From Nitrososphaera sp. (GTDB lineage Archaea > Thermoproteota > Nitrososphaeria > Nitrososphaerales > Nitrososphaeraceae), in NCBI GenBank assembly GCA_039938515.1, contig JBDUUL010000014.1, positions 1-45,133 of the forward strand: 45,133 nt of DNA, written 5' to 3'. Below the pieces are notes generated by a model. The model searched no databases. It was not told where the DNA came from and worked only from the letters and a program-made list of their open reading frames with translations. Below are positions 16,319 to 24,174 of this stretch, piece after piece. A program made the position numbers and the translations under genes. Position 1 is the stretch's first letter. Every line of letters starts with the position of its first letter.

Positions 16319-17276
16319 GCTGGCCGATTACAAGACCGAGGTTCACAATGACTGGTGTCCCGGCTGCGGCGACTTTGGCATCCTGAACGCGATCCAAATG
16401 GCCTTGGCTGACATGCAGGTGCCTCCCTCAGGCGCGACCATATTCTCCGGCATAGGCTGCTCCGGAAAGACGCCCCATTTTATTCGCACTTATGGCGTAC
16501 ATACACTTCACGGAAGGGTTTTGCCGTTTGCCCAGGGAGCCAAGCTTGCAAATCCGCAGCTGCATGTTCTCGCGGTTGGCGGCGATGGCGATGGCCTTGG
16601 AATTGGAGCAGGCCATTTTGTAAGCGCCGGGCGCAGAAACGTCGACATGGCCTACATTATCTTCAATAACGCGGTATACGGCCTTACGAAGGGGCAGGCC
16701 TCTCCTACGCTGAAACTTGGAATGAAGACCAAGTCACTGCCTCAACCAAACGTCAATAATTCGGTAAATCCGATAGCGCTTGCACTCGTCGCAGGATTTA
16801 CCTTTCTTGCCCGTGGCTACGCATACGATGTTCGGCATCTAAAGGACATGATTAGAAAGGCAGTCGAGCACAAGGGCCTTGCATTTGTTGACGTGCTACA
16901 GCCATGTCCAACTTACAACGACATCAATACGAGAGAGTGGTTCCAGGGAGCAGACAACATGAACCCGGAGACAGGAAAAGACATGCCAAGGACGTACAAG
17001 CTTGAAGAGACCGGCTATGATGGCATCGTGCACAGCCCGGAGGAGCTGAACCAAAAGATGGCGCAGGTGATAGAAAAATCAAACGAATGGGGCTCCAGGA
17101 TACCGCTCGGAGTGTTTTACCAGAATGAGCACGTTCCAACGTACCAGGAGAGGATATCCGCAAGAATCCCGACTTACCTGAAAGATGCCCCTGCCGTGCA
17201 GAGGATAGCTGATGACACTGGCAAGCCGGTGACAAACATCGAGCGCTTGTTAGGCGACCTGCGCGTAGACCAATAA
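16308..17276 (+). CDS. korB: 2-oxoacid:ferredoxin oxidoreductase, beta subunit
   Basis: The 322-aa beta subunit binds thiamine diphosphate and the [4Fe-4S] cluster. It starts with GTG inside the alpha gene. Visible are the cluster/TPP segment [20 protein letters not shown], the TPP-Mg motif [10 protein letters not shown] followed by [12 protein letters not shown], and VLQPCPTYN. The two-subunit arrangement is that of Sulfolobus-type enzymes. Substrate preference (pyruvate or 2-oxoglutarate) cannot be read from the sequence by eye. Confidence 0.93.
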   Translation: MALKLADYKTEVHNDWCPGCGDFGILNAIQMALADMQVPPSGATIFSGIGCSGKTPHFIRTYGVHTLHGRVLPFAQGAKLANPQLHVLAVGGDGDGLGIGAGHFVSAGRRNVDMAYIIFNNAVYGLTKGQASPTLKLGMKTKSLPQPNVNNSVNPIALALVAGFTFLARGYAYDVRHLKDMIRKAVEHKGLAFVDVLQPCPTYNDINTREWFQGADNMNPETGKDMPRTYKLEETGYDGIVHSPEELNQKMAQVIEKSNEWGSRIPLGVFYQNEHVPTYQERISARIPTYLKDAPAVQRIADDTGKPVTNIERLLGDLRVDQ

Positions 17277-17309
17277 TGTTCAGCGCAAGGAGGCAGCTTG
17301 CATATAGCT

Positions 17310-18695
17310 TTAGCCAAACGCCTGCTTCCAGAATACAAACAAGACGACATTAGCCCCTCCCATCACGGCGACTGTGAGCCACCCAAGCCCGTTTGAAAGC
17401 CTGCCGTTTGTTCGCCTGCCTAGCACGGTGCGGTCGTTCGCTATTCTCATTACCGCCACTAGGATAGGGACTGCCATTATTCCGTTAATCACCGCGGCAT
17501 ATACAAGCGCCTTTATGACGTCAATTCCCGAAAAATTGATCCACAGCCCGATTAGAGTTGAGGCTCCAATTACGGCGTAGAATGCCTTCGCCTGCCCGAA
17601 CTTTTTGTGGAGGCCCTGCTTCCAGCCAAATCCGTCCGACAAGCAGTATGCTGACGCCCCAGCAAGTACCGGTACGGAGAGAAGTCCCGTGCCGATTATT
17701 CCGGCCGCAAATATCGTTTTGGCAAGCTCGCCGGCATGCGGGAATGTCTTGACAAGCGGCTCTAGCGCAGAAGCGGCTTGTTCAGCAGTTGTGATGTTCG
17801 TCTCGCCATGAGCGTGAAGCGTGTTTGCGGCCGTAACGATAACAAACCAGGTAATGGCCTGCGAAAACGCCATACCCATCACAACATCTGCTTTCATTTT
17901 TCGCATTTCCTCTCTTTTGAGCCGCGGCCTGTCGGTTCCGCTAATTTCCCTAATTACTCCTTCCGTGACCTTTTCTTCCGCCTCTTCCGATGCCTGCCAA
18001 AAGAACAGATACGGCGAAATGGTAGTGCCTAGTACGGCCACAAACATGACCGCAAATTCCGGCGATAGTTGGAATGTCGGTACTAACGTGCTTTCCAGCA
18101 GTTCTGACCAGCTTCCGCCGACAATAATCGCTGATATCAGATAAGCAAAGAGCGCAAGTGACAGATACTTCAGAACCCTTACGTACGCCCTGTACGGGAT
18201 TAGAATCTCTGCAGCCAGAATAAATGCCGTAAACCCGATTGTTACCAGCGCCATTGGCGCTTGCGGAAGCAGGAGTTTGGCAGACGCGGACATGGCGCCT
18301 ATGTCGGCACCAATGTTAACCGTATTGGCAATGAGTAAGAGTCCTGCAAGGGGAAACATGACCTTGCGGCTATACCGGTTGGAAATGACCTTGCCTAGTC
18401 CATCACCCGTTACAAGACCTATCCTGGCGCACATCTCTTGGACTGCAGTCATTAAAGGAAACATGAAAAGCACCATCCAGAGCATGCCAAGTCCGAACTG
18501 CGCGCCTGCCTGAGAATAGGTTGCAATGCCGGATGGATCGTCGTCTGCAGCCCCTGTGACTATGCCCGGTCCCAAGGTATTCAGAAAAGACCGCACCGGG
18601 TTTTGCCGGGTCCTGTTACCTTGCTGCTCCCCAACTGGATTTGAGGCGCCGCCATTTTCTGCCAGCCCGTCAGAAGGCGTGTCAGTATTGTCCAA
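17310..18695 (-). CDS. NRAMP-related divalent metal transporter with altered metal site (NRMT-like)
   Basis: This 461-aa protein has the NRAMP fold with about 11 membrane helices after a polar 35-residue N-terminus. In TM1 the canonical DPGN is replaced by DDDPSG (Asp51-Gly56), and in TM6 the canonical MPH is replaced by SPY within TTISPYLFFWQ. Loss of the TM6 methionine is characteristic of the NRAMP-related magnesium transporters (NRMT), so Mg2+ rather than Mn2+/Fe2+ may be carried; this is inference. A charged cytosolic loop follows TM6. The TTG start at 18695 is the only in-frame candidate near the family start. A canonical NRAMP lies 1 kb away. Confidence 0.85.
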   Translation of the reverse strand: MDNTDTPSDGLAENGGASNPVGEQQGNRTRQNPVRSFLNTLGPGIVTGAADDDPSGIATYSQAGAQFGLGMLWMVLFMFPLMTAVQEMCARIGLVTGDGLGKVISNRYSRKVMFPLAGLLLIANTVNIGADIGAMSASAKLLLPQAPMALVTIGFTAFILAAEILIPYRAYVRVLKYLSLALFAYLISAIIVGGSWSELLESTLVPTFQLSPEFAVMFVAVLGTTISPYLFFWQASEEAEEKVTEGVIREISGTDRPRLKREEMRKMKADVVMGMAFSQAITWFVIVTAANTLHAHGETNITTAEQAASALEPLVKTFPHAGELAKTIFAAGIIGTGLLSVPVLAGASAYCLSDGFGWKQGLHKKFGQAKAFYAVIGASTLIGLWINFSGIDVIKALVYAAVINGIMAVPILVAVMRIANDRTVLGRRTNGRLSNGLGWLTVAVMGGANVVLFVFWKQAFG

Positions 18696-18978
18696 TAGGC
18701 TTTGTAATCGAAAGCTCCATGAGGTACAAACTATTTGATAATTTTAAGACATTTCATAGTAGCAATAGCTAGCCGACGTGCGGGAAACAGTGTATGAAAA
18801 TGTCTGCGGCGTCACACGGCGGAACGCGGTGACCCCAAGGGTTGAGCAAATTATAAGGATCAGAGCGGCTCCATTGAGGGAGCAAGTTCCCATTCTTGGC
18901 ATTCTGGAGCCTAAAACTTGCACTACTATGCGGTAGCTACATACCGTATCTTATGGACTGGGCTTATCGATAAATCGC

Positions 18979-19542
18979 ATGATGAAACGCATCCGAACGA
19001 GACGCAGTCGTAGAGGTCTCGGCGACGTAATTACGACCCTGATTATCCTCATCGCCTCAGTCGTTCTGGGCGCGGGAGTAATTTTCTTCGGGGGTAGCAT
19101 GTTCCAGACCAACACACAAAGCGAATCCATCAAGGTGTCAAACGTGCACACTTGGGTTAACTCTAACGGCACATCAGTAACGGCATTTGCAGTCCAGAAC
19201 ACGGGCAGCAAGGCAGTGGCAATCAACTCCATATCTTTGAGAGGTCTGCCAATTGCACAGACAAGCTGGTACTCGTGTGTCAACCCGGTAGCATGCGCGA
19301 CATCAGGCAACATCAACACGGACCTGCCAACCCAGTACCATCCGTCAACCGGCGTTCCGCTCGGTGGTACTAACTACGCGATGCAGACCGGTCCAGTGTC
19401 ATTGACACAGGGTCAGGCACAGATTGTATACATGGTCGGCGCTGGCAACATTGGTACAATCGACGCAGGCAACACGTACTCGCTCCAAGTCCAGTCAGGC
19501 CAAGCAATCGCAGTACAGCAAGTCCAAGTAATCACGAAGTAA
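18979..19542 (+). CDS. Type IV pilin-like / archaellin-like surface protein
   Basis: The 187-aa protein has a class III signal peptide: basic leader ending RRSRRG, cleavage before LGDVITT, then about 20 hydrophobic residues, the layout processed by archaeal prepilin peptidases. The exposed part is Asn/Ser/Thr/Gln/Gly-rich, low in Lys and Arg, and ends with a beta-rich domain; two cysteines near residues 95-101 could form a disulfide. It stands alone, without assembly ATPase or peptidase genes nearby. A hairpin followed the gene suggests strong, self-contained expression. Pilus or adhesion fibre subunit is the best guess. Confidence 0.75.
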   Translation: MMKRIRTRRSRRGLGDVITTLIILIASVVLGAGVIFFGGSMFQTNTQSESIKVSNVHTWVNSNGTSVTAFAVQNTGSKAVAINSISLRGLPIAQTSWYSCVNPVACATSGNINTDLPTQYHPSTGVPLGGTNYAMQTGPVSLTQGQAQIVYMVGAGNIGTIDAGNTYSLQVQSGQAIAVQQVQVITK

Positions 19543-19548
19543 ATTCGG

Positions 19549-19571
19549 TGCAAAAACCCCGTTTTTTTGCA
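19549..19571 (+). terminator. Hairpin terminator after the pilin gene
   Basis: TGCAAAAAC, a CCC loop and GTTTTTTTGCA form a stem of about 9 bp whose 3' arm includes a run of seven T, seven bases after the pilin stop. T-runs are the usual archaeal termination signal. Confidence 0.6.
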
Positions 19572-19716
19572 TCTCCCACCGATTTTAATCAACTAGAGCC
19601 ATTTTGAAAATCTTCCACGAACGGTCATTAACGGTACCTGTCGGAGAATATTGCTAACGATTCGCTAGTGCAAGGACAGATGACAAGATTGCTATCGAAG
19701 AGCCTCGCGAAGGAGC

Positions 19717-21024
19717 CTAAGAAGAGGGTGCAGCTGATGGAACCAACGACGTAATCAGCAGGTACGTATTGAAGCCAAGTATCACAGCCACAAACACGAA
19801 AGCAAACAGAGTTGTCATCTTTTTGTTGACAAATTCGCCCATCAGGCTTTTGTTTCTGGAGAGAAGTACCAGAGGTATCATTGGCAATGGAATCATGAGA
19901 CTTAGTATCACCTGGCTATAGACAAGCAGGTTCAATGGGTCGACGCCGAGCAGGATTGCTATTGTTGTCGGGATGACATTTACGAACCTTGTGATAAGTC
20001 GCCTCACCCAGGGATTGGCCTTTTTTCCCAAAAGTCCCTCAAAGATCGACTGGCCGGCCAAGGTGCCAACCACAGAAGAGGAAATGCCCGAGGAAAGGAG
20101 GGTGATGACAAAGATAACGCCTGCAGCTGCGCCAAAGATAGGGAGAATCGTCCTGTACGCGTCGCTTATCGAGGCGACGTTGGAGTGTCCGTGGTGAAAT
20201 GCTGCCGCAGCCATGACCATTATCGCGACATTCACAAATCCAGCGACGGTGAGAGTAATGATGTTCTCGTACTTGTGCATCTGGAGCATCTTTCTACGTG
20301 TGGTCGGGGTTGCTTCCCGGGCCTTATTCGCGGTGAGAGAAGAGTGGAGGAATAGTGCGTGTGGCATCACGGTCGCTCCGATTACGCCAACTGCGATAAT
20401 TATGGCGCCGTTGTCAGGAAATGAGGGCGCGAACGAATGAGCCGCAATGGCATATGGGTCGGGCTTTGTCACAAACAACTCGTATAGATACCCAATGCTG
20501 ATGACTGAGACAAACAGCAGAAACATCTGCTCAATGACCCTAAACCTGCGGGATGTCAGGGTCAGGATCAAAATAACATCAAGCGCGCCAAATATCGCCG
20601 CATACAGCAGGGGAACGCCGAAGAGGAGATTCAGGGCAATAACCGTGCCAAGGTATTCTGCCAGGTCGGTGGCAGCGGCCGCTGCTTCGGCAGCCAGCCA
20701 ATACGGAATAATGTAAATTCTCTTTCTTAATTTTTCTCGCATTAACTCGGGGAGGGAGAAACCTGTCGCAATTCCCAGCTTGCCAGACAGATACTGAAGC
20801 AACATAGCCATGGCACTTGCAAGCCAGACTACCCAAATCAGTGCGTAGTTGTATGCCGCTCCCCCCTGGATGTCCGTGCCATAGTTGCCAGGGTCCATGT
20901 AAGCAATGCTTACCATTAGCGCAGGACCCATGAACGAAATCAGCTGCGCCACCCTGCTACTGCGATAGGCCAAGGCCAGCCTAGAAATAGTGGACTTTCT
21001 GGCTACGGGTGAACCCTCGGCCAT
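19717..21024 (-). CDS. mntH: NRAMP family manganese/divalent metal transporter
   Basis: This 435-aa proton-coupled importer of Mn2+ and related metals has the canonical site residues: DPGN in TM1 (Asp44-Asn47) and MPH in TM6 (in GATVMPHALFLHSS). About 11 helices are evident. The ATG at 21024 is preceded by a TATA box at 21050-21060, and beyond that by a DtxR-type palindrome and the divergent mntR gene, so control by MntR is very likely. Mn2+ is inferred from the MntR pairing; Fe2+ transport is possible. Confidence 0.93.
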   Translation of the reverse strand: MAEGSPVARKSTISRLALAYRSSRVAQLISFMGPALMVSIAYMDPGNYGTDIQGGAAYNYALIWVVWLASAMAMLLQYLSGKLGIATGFSLPELMREKLRKRIYIIPYWLAAEAAAAATDLAEYLGTVIALNLLFGVPLLYAAIFGALDVILILTLTSRRFRVIEQMFLLFVSVISIGYLYELFVTKPDPYAIAAHSFAPSFPDNGAIIIAVGVIGATVMPHALFLHSSLTANKAREATPTTRRKMLQMHKYENIITLTVAGFVNVAIMVMAAAAFHHGHSNVASISDAYRTILPIFGAAAGVIFVITLLSSGISSSVVGTLAGQSIFEGLLGKKANPWVRRLITRFVNVIPTTIAILLGVDPLNLLVYSQVILSLMIPLPMIPLVLLSRNKSLMGEFVNKKMTTLFAFVFVAVILGFNTYLLITSLVPSAAPSS

Positions 21025-21049
21025 ATTTCGATATGCTATAAAAGGTTGC

Positions 21050-21060
21050 GTGATTTATAA
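21050..21060 (-). promoter_or_regulatory. TATA box of mntH
   Basis: Read on the minus strand the sequence is CTTTATAAATC, centred about 31 bases before the mntH ATG. The MntR-type palindrome begins about 22 bases further upstream, where a bound repressor would affect TFB/TBP binding. Confidence 0.6.
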
Positions 21061-21081
21061 AGCTTGTGCACCACTAAAGAA

Positions 21082-21097
21082 GTTAGCCTTGGCTAAC
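21082..21097. promoter_or_regulatory. DtxR/MntR-type operator palindrome
   Basis: GTTAGCC, two central bases, GGCTAAC is a 16-bp inverted repeat with perfect 7-bp arms. It resembles the DtxR/IdeR box core (TTAGGTTAGCCTAACC...). It lies between the divergent mntH and mntR genes. A second, weaker half-matching element (TTAG...GGCTAA) at 21102-21115 lies about two helical turns away, suggesting two dimers. Confidence 0.75.
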
Positions 21098-21185
21098 TGC
21101 ATTAGTTCGGCTAAACTATCAGAGCCAAAGGCAATAAGTTTACATAAACCAAAATACTAACGGAGTCATTGATAGTGGTATCCGG

Positions 21186-21650
21186 TTGAAAGCGAAGCCT
21201 GAGGATAACGCTGATGAACAAAACAGGCTAGAGTCGATTCGCATAGCCCACTCCAGCGCAGCAGGCAAGCTTGGTCAGCCCTCGAGAACCGACACCATGG
21301 AGGACTACCTCGAGGTAATCTATGAACTGATACAGAGTAAAGGTTACGCCACTACAATTGACATTTCGAACTATCTCAACGTCAGCTCCCCCAGCGTGAC
21401 GAAGATGGTGCAAAAACTTGACGAGATGGGCTACCTCATATACGAAAAGTACAGAGGAATTACACTCACCGATGAGGGAAAAGCGATTGCAGCGAATATA
21501 CGCAGCAGACACAGCCTGCTAGTTGAATTCTTGAAGATAATCGGGGTTGATGATGCGGTAGCAAATATGGACGCAGAGGGTATCGAGCACCATCTCCATC
21601 CGCAAACTTTGAAAAAGCTTGAAGATTTTGTTAAATCGATTAAGAAGTAG
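21186..21650 (+). CDS. mntR: Metal-dependent transcriptional regulator, MntR/DtxR family
   Basis: From TTG 21186 the protein has 154 aa; the family core begins at Met38 with MEDYLEVIYELI. The winged helix contains SPSVTKMVQKLDEMGYLIYEKYRG, nearly the MntR pattern. All manganese-site residues known from Bacillus MntR have counterparts: Asp40 and Glu43, His in RHSLL, and Glu, Glu, His in EGIEHHL. There is no SH3-like C-terminal domain, again as in MntR rather than DtxR/IdeR. A start at ATG 21297-21299 would remove the polar 37-residue extension. It probably represses mntH and itself through the palindrome in between. Confidence 0.93.
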   Translation: MKAKPEDNADEQNRLESIRIAHSSAAGKLGQPSRTDTMEDYLEVIYELIQSKGYATTIDISNYLNVSSPSVTKMVQKLDEMGYLIYEKYRGITLTDEGKAIAANIRSRHSLLVEFLKIIGVDDAVANMDAEGIEHHLHPQTLKKLEDFVKSIKK

Positions 21651-21769
21651 CTGAAGACCTGCCAGGAATAGCGTCTGCTTCGGCTATCCATTCCAGCAAC
21701 GCCAGTTTGAATCAAAGTTGTTGTTCGCGCAGCGTGAACCTTTCTTTAATCCTCGGACACCAAAACTAG

Positions 21770-21844
21770 CGGGCCCGAAGGGCTTCGATCCCTTGGCCTG
21801 CGGTTCCGAAGACCGCCGCGATATCCTGACTACGCTACGGGCCC
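21770..21844 (-). tRNA. tRNA-Arg (UCG)
   Basis: Acceptor GGGCCCG pairs with CGGGCCC, the discriminator is G, the T arm is AAGGG/CCCTT, and the anticodon arm is GCGGT, loop CTTCGGA, ACCGC with anticodon UCG. There is no intron. An AT-rich TATA-like patch (about 21876-21886) lies the expected distance upstream. Confidence 0.95.
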
Positions 21845-21933
21845 AGCCGTCGCCTATACCTGAGTATGAGAGTATCATATAATTCAAGCAAGAGATTCAT
21901 GCCAGTTGGCCGAGTTCCGAAAGGGTAAAGAAG

Positions 21934-22122
21934 GTGGCTTTCGAGTGTACATGTAAGACAGGCGAATTGCAGTCAGGCTTTAGGCAGCTATTTTGCACCC
22001 ACAAGGATTCTTTTGCGTACAGGAACTATGGCGATTTTTCTTTCGTCGAGTTTTGCGCCTGTAGAAAGTGCGGAAAAACTCTGAAGCAGATCAGAGGCTA
22101 CGACGAAGACGTGAGAGGATGA
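21934..22122 (+). CDS. Small Cys-containing hypothetical protein
   Basis: The 62-aa frame from GTG 21934 has a Cys pair near the N-terminus (CTCK), a single Cys in FCTHK, and CACRKCGK near residue 41-48, compatible with a small zinc-binding fold. The next gene begins three bases after its stop, suggesting an operon. No family recognised. Confidence 0.55.
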   Translation: MAFECTCKTGELQSGFRQLFCTHKDSFAYRNYGDFSFVEFCACRKCGKTLKQIRGYDEDVRG

Positions 22123-22125
22123 TAA

Positions 22126-22329
22126 TTGAATCACCTTCACTTGCTTCTCGTGATTTGGTGGGCAGGCGCAGCGGCTGCCGGGTTCGCTCTTTTGTTTCCA
22201 AGGTATAACGACTTCTTTGCGGTCGGCGTCGCGGGCTGGGTCACACTGCTAACGAGTTCAGGACTCATGCTGTACGAGATTAGAAGGATAAAAAGCGAGG
22301 ACCGGAAGAAAAAGAGAGAGCTCGCCTAG
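22126..22329 (+). CDS. Small membrane protein with two helices
   Basis: The 67-aa product from TTG 22126 has two hydrophobic segments (about residues 4-23 and 30-49) and a highly charged C-terminal tail rich in Lys, Arg and Glu. No family recognised. It follows the preceding small Cys protein by three bases. Confidence 0.55.
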   Translation: MNHLHLLLVIWWAGAAAAGFALLFPRYNDFFAVGVAGWVTLLTSSGLMLYEIRRIKSEDRKKKRELA

Positions 22330-22360
22330 TCTGGGCCGCTCGTGCAGGAGGTAAAGCCGA

Positions 22361-22609
22361 TTAACCTTTGCCGCCCTGCTCTTCAATCACCACAAGAGTT
22401 ACCGTTGACGTGATTCCCGGGACCTTGCGGACCTTGTTCGTGATTGTGTGATTCATTGCCTCTGTGTTGTCTGACTTTACCTTCACAAAGATGTCGTGCA
22501 CGCCATAAGTTCCGCGGACTTCCTTGACGTCCGGCAATTTGGCGATTTCGTTAATGATCTTTTCCTCGGAGCCAAGAGTGCAGTTGACGAGGATGTATGC
22601 AGTTGGCAT
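22361..22609 (-). CDS. Stand-alone Lrp/AsnC ligand-binding (RAM) domain protein
   Basis: The 82-aa protein is a complete RAM domain: AYILVNC at strand 1, the helix after EEKIINEIAKLPDV, VRGTYGVHDIFVKV, and ITSTVTLVVIEE. It lacks the DNA-binding helix-turn-helix of full Lrp/AsnC regulators. Such single-domain proteins are common in this phylum and may bind amino acids or assemble with full-length Lrp proteins. Confidence 0.9.
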   Translation of the reverse strand: MPTAYILVNCTLGSEEKIINEIAKLPDVKEVRGTYGVHDIFVKVKSDNTEAMNHTITNKVRKVPGITSTVTLVVIEEQGGKG

Positions 22610-22646
22610 ATGGAAAGCAGAACAAGAATTTAGTATTTAGTCTTTG

Positions 22647-22811
22647 CTACCTTTTTGTTATACCGCGCCGGTCCTCGGCAATGTACTGCTCGGTCAGCTT
22701 GGTTTCGTAGCACTTGCCGCACAGCAATCCGGAAATATTCCACCCATCCATTGGTCGGTACTTGAACTTTAGCGGGCTGCCGCAGAGCGCGCAGGTCGGG
22801 GCATCTGCCAT
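22647..22811 (-). CDS. Small zinc-ribbon protein (54 aa)
   Basis: A minus-strand frame from ATG 22811 to a stop at 22647 encodes 54 aa with two Cys pairs, CALC near residue 7-10 and CGKC near residue 31-34, separated by a conserved-looking KYRPMDGWNISG linker. This is a rubredoxin-like or zinc-ribbon knuckle pair. It sits between the Lrp-like gene and another zinc protein, all in the same direction, which supports it being real. Function unknown. Confidence 0.7.
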   Translation of the reverse strand: MADAPTCALCGSPLKFKYRPMDGWNISGLLCGKCYETKLTEQYIAEDRRGITKR

Positions 22812-22847
22812 TGTTCTCTATTTTCGTAAAAGTTTGCGCAATAAGAA

Positions 22848-23042
22848 TTATTCCAAATCCGACGAGCGGTAGACCTCATGCGTCATGCAGAACGGACAAA
22901 TAAGCCCAAAGCTTGTTTCTTCGGAAATCTCGGAAATCTCTTGCCTGCTTGTGTCCACGACTGGCGCCAGGAACCGCCTGCCGCAACTCTTGCATCTGAC
23001 TGATTTCTGCATTTCTGCTGGCTTGTTTTGCGATACCGTCAA
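22848..23042 (-). CDS. Small zinc-finger protein (64 aa)
   Basis: The 64-aa product has CKSCG at about residues 17-21 and CPFC at about 49-52, the layout of a treble-clef or zinc-ribbon domain, with an acidic Ser/Glu-rich loop between. It is directly upstream of the other small zinc-ribbon gene. Function unknown. Confidence 0.65.
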   Translation of the reverse strand: MTVSQNKPAEMQKSVRCKSCGRRFLAPVVDTSRQEISEISEETSFGLICPFCMTHEVYRSSDLE

Positions 23043-23146
23043 TTTAATCGGTAGGCAGGCACGGAAATCCTAGGAGGACCTGCCTCCAGCCCGCGGGAAA
23101 TATGCTTATGTTTTAATAGGGGCAAAAGGTGTGTATCTCCACAAAA

Positions 23147-23653
23147 ATGGGACGTGTTGGTAAGGTCGCGTTTCCCGTGATTTTGGCGTTAGGGGCATTG
23201 ACGGGCTATCTTTGCTACACATGGTTTTACGGAGCAATCCCTCATCTTGGGACAGTAGCTTCTCCTTACAGGCAGGAGCTTCCTCCACCAGTCGCCCAGC
23301 CGACTTCCGCTGGGAACTCCAGTAGCGCTCCGGTTGATGAGTCAAAGTTTACAGATATCGTTAATATCGACATCCTCAAGGGCGCGTCTGTTCAGGGCAG
23401 TCCTTCATATTCGCCATCGCCCGCAAAGGCAAACAGCGACGCCCTGATAAAGTGGACCAACCAGGATACTGCAACCCACACGGCGACAAACGGCAAGTCA
23501 TCTGACGACCCAACCTCCGGCAAGTTGTTTGACTCGGGCTTTTTGGCGCCGGGCAAGTCGTTCAGCGTCCCGGCTTCAAAGCTGGGCAAGGGCGACCATT
23601 CTTACTACTGTCAGGTTCACCCGTTCATGACCTCTGTAATCACCGTCCAATAG
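23147..23653 (+). CDS. Membrane-anchored single-domain cupredoxin (plastocyanin-like)
   Basis: From ATG 23147 (168 aa) there is one N-terminal membrane anchor, a Pro/Ser-rich linker, and a blue-copper domain (about residues 75-168). The type 1 copper ligands are visible: His in TATHTAT, then Cys, His and Met in CQVHPFM. It is closely related to both domains of the double cupredoxin at 29357-30271 (shared ILKGASVQGS and SDDP.SGK.FD). A GTG at 23129 would add six residues; a TATA-like ttttaata at 23111-23118 favours the ATG. Role: outward-facing electron carrier, partner unknown. Confidence 0.85.
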   Translation: MGRVGKVAFPVILALGALTGYLCYTWFYGAIPHLGTVASPYRQELPPPVAQPTSAGNSSSAPVDESKFTDIVNIDILKGASVQGSPSYSPSPAKANSDALIKWTNQDTATHTATNGKSSDDPTSGKLFDSGFLAPGKSFSVPASKLGKGDHSYYCQVHPFMTSVITVQ

Positions 23654-23663
23654 TGGACTGCGA

Positions 23664-24047
23664 CTAGGCGTGCCGGGCGACGGCAGTGGCGAGTTCCCGG
23701 CTCCCAATGATTGCGCCCAGCGATAGGCCCACATTTCCCAGAACCAGCAGGGCGAAGTTCAGATACTGTCTGTTGTCAAGCATCCCGGTTGCTTCAAATG
23801 CAAATGAGGACATTGTAGTCAGCGAACCGCAGAACCCGACCGCGACCAAAAGGGAATAGCGGGGCTCGAGATTGTAAAGAGCAGATATTGCAGAGAACGC
23901 GCCGAGGATTGCGCTCCCTAGCACGTTAACTATGAGAATGTTAAGCGGGAGTGTCCCAAAGATTAGTGGAGATTCCGTGATTTTGAACCTGATTAGCGCG
24001 CCTGCAACTGCTCCGGCAGCAATAAGAGCAACCTCAATCCCCTTCAA
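23664..24047 (-). CDS. crcB: Fluoride channel CrcB/Fluc
   Basis: The 127-aa protein has four membrane helices and the Fluc signatures NVLGSAILG (helix 2) and GFCGSLTTMSSFAFE (helix 3 break). Fluc channels are dual-topology dimers exporting fluoride. The TTG start is preceded by GGTG. The 5' leader holds a structure matching the fluoride riboswitch (24077-24140), which independently supports the function. Confidence 0.93.
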   Translation of the reverse strand: MKGIEVALIAAGAVAGALIRFKITESPLIFGTLPLNILIVNVLGSAILGAFSAISALYNLEPRYSLLVAVGFCGSLTTMSSFAFEATGMLDNRQYLNFALLVLGNVGLSLGAIIGSRELATAVARHA

Positions 24048-24076
24048 ATCGCGCCCACCATTTTTGACACTTTTTT

Positions 24077-24140
24077 GGCAGGCATTATCAGCACCCCTCA
24101 GGTGCGGTTTTGGCTTTCTGCCAAGGCTAATGCCATAGCC
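24077..24140 (-). ncRNA. Fluoride (crcB) riboswitch aptamer
   Basis: Read on the minus strand from 24140, GGCT..AGCC forms the first stem; its loop is ATG followed by GCATT, and GGCATT pairs perfectly with AATGCC near 24082-24087 to form the pseudoknot. AAAC precedes the last stem GCACC/GGTGC, followed by TGAT. These correspond to the fluoride-binding A-U-G of the first loop, the AAAC, and the U-G-A-U and downstream U of known aptamers. The one difference is a small extra hairpin (GGC, AGAAA, GCC) between stem 1 and AAAC. The element lies 30 bases before the crcB start and just after the predicted transcription start. Confidence 0.85.
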
Positions 24141-24165
24141 TGATTTTGCAGCGGCACATGAAAAA

Positions 24166-24174
24166 GATAAACTT
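24166..24174 (-). promoter_or_regulatory. TATA box of crcB and its riboswitch leader
   Basis: AAGTTTATC read on the minus strand is centred about 30 bases before the first aptamer base, so the transcript would begin immediately before the riboswitch. Confidence 0.55.

Noticed and set aside
18808-18835. Small hairpin (GTCAC/GTGAC) in the gap before the pilin gene
   Set aside because: Only five pairs with a mismatched interior and no T-run; not distinguishable from chance.
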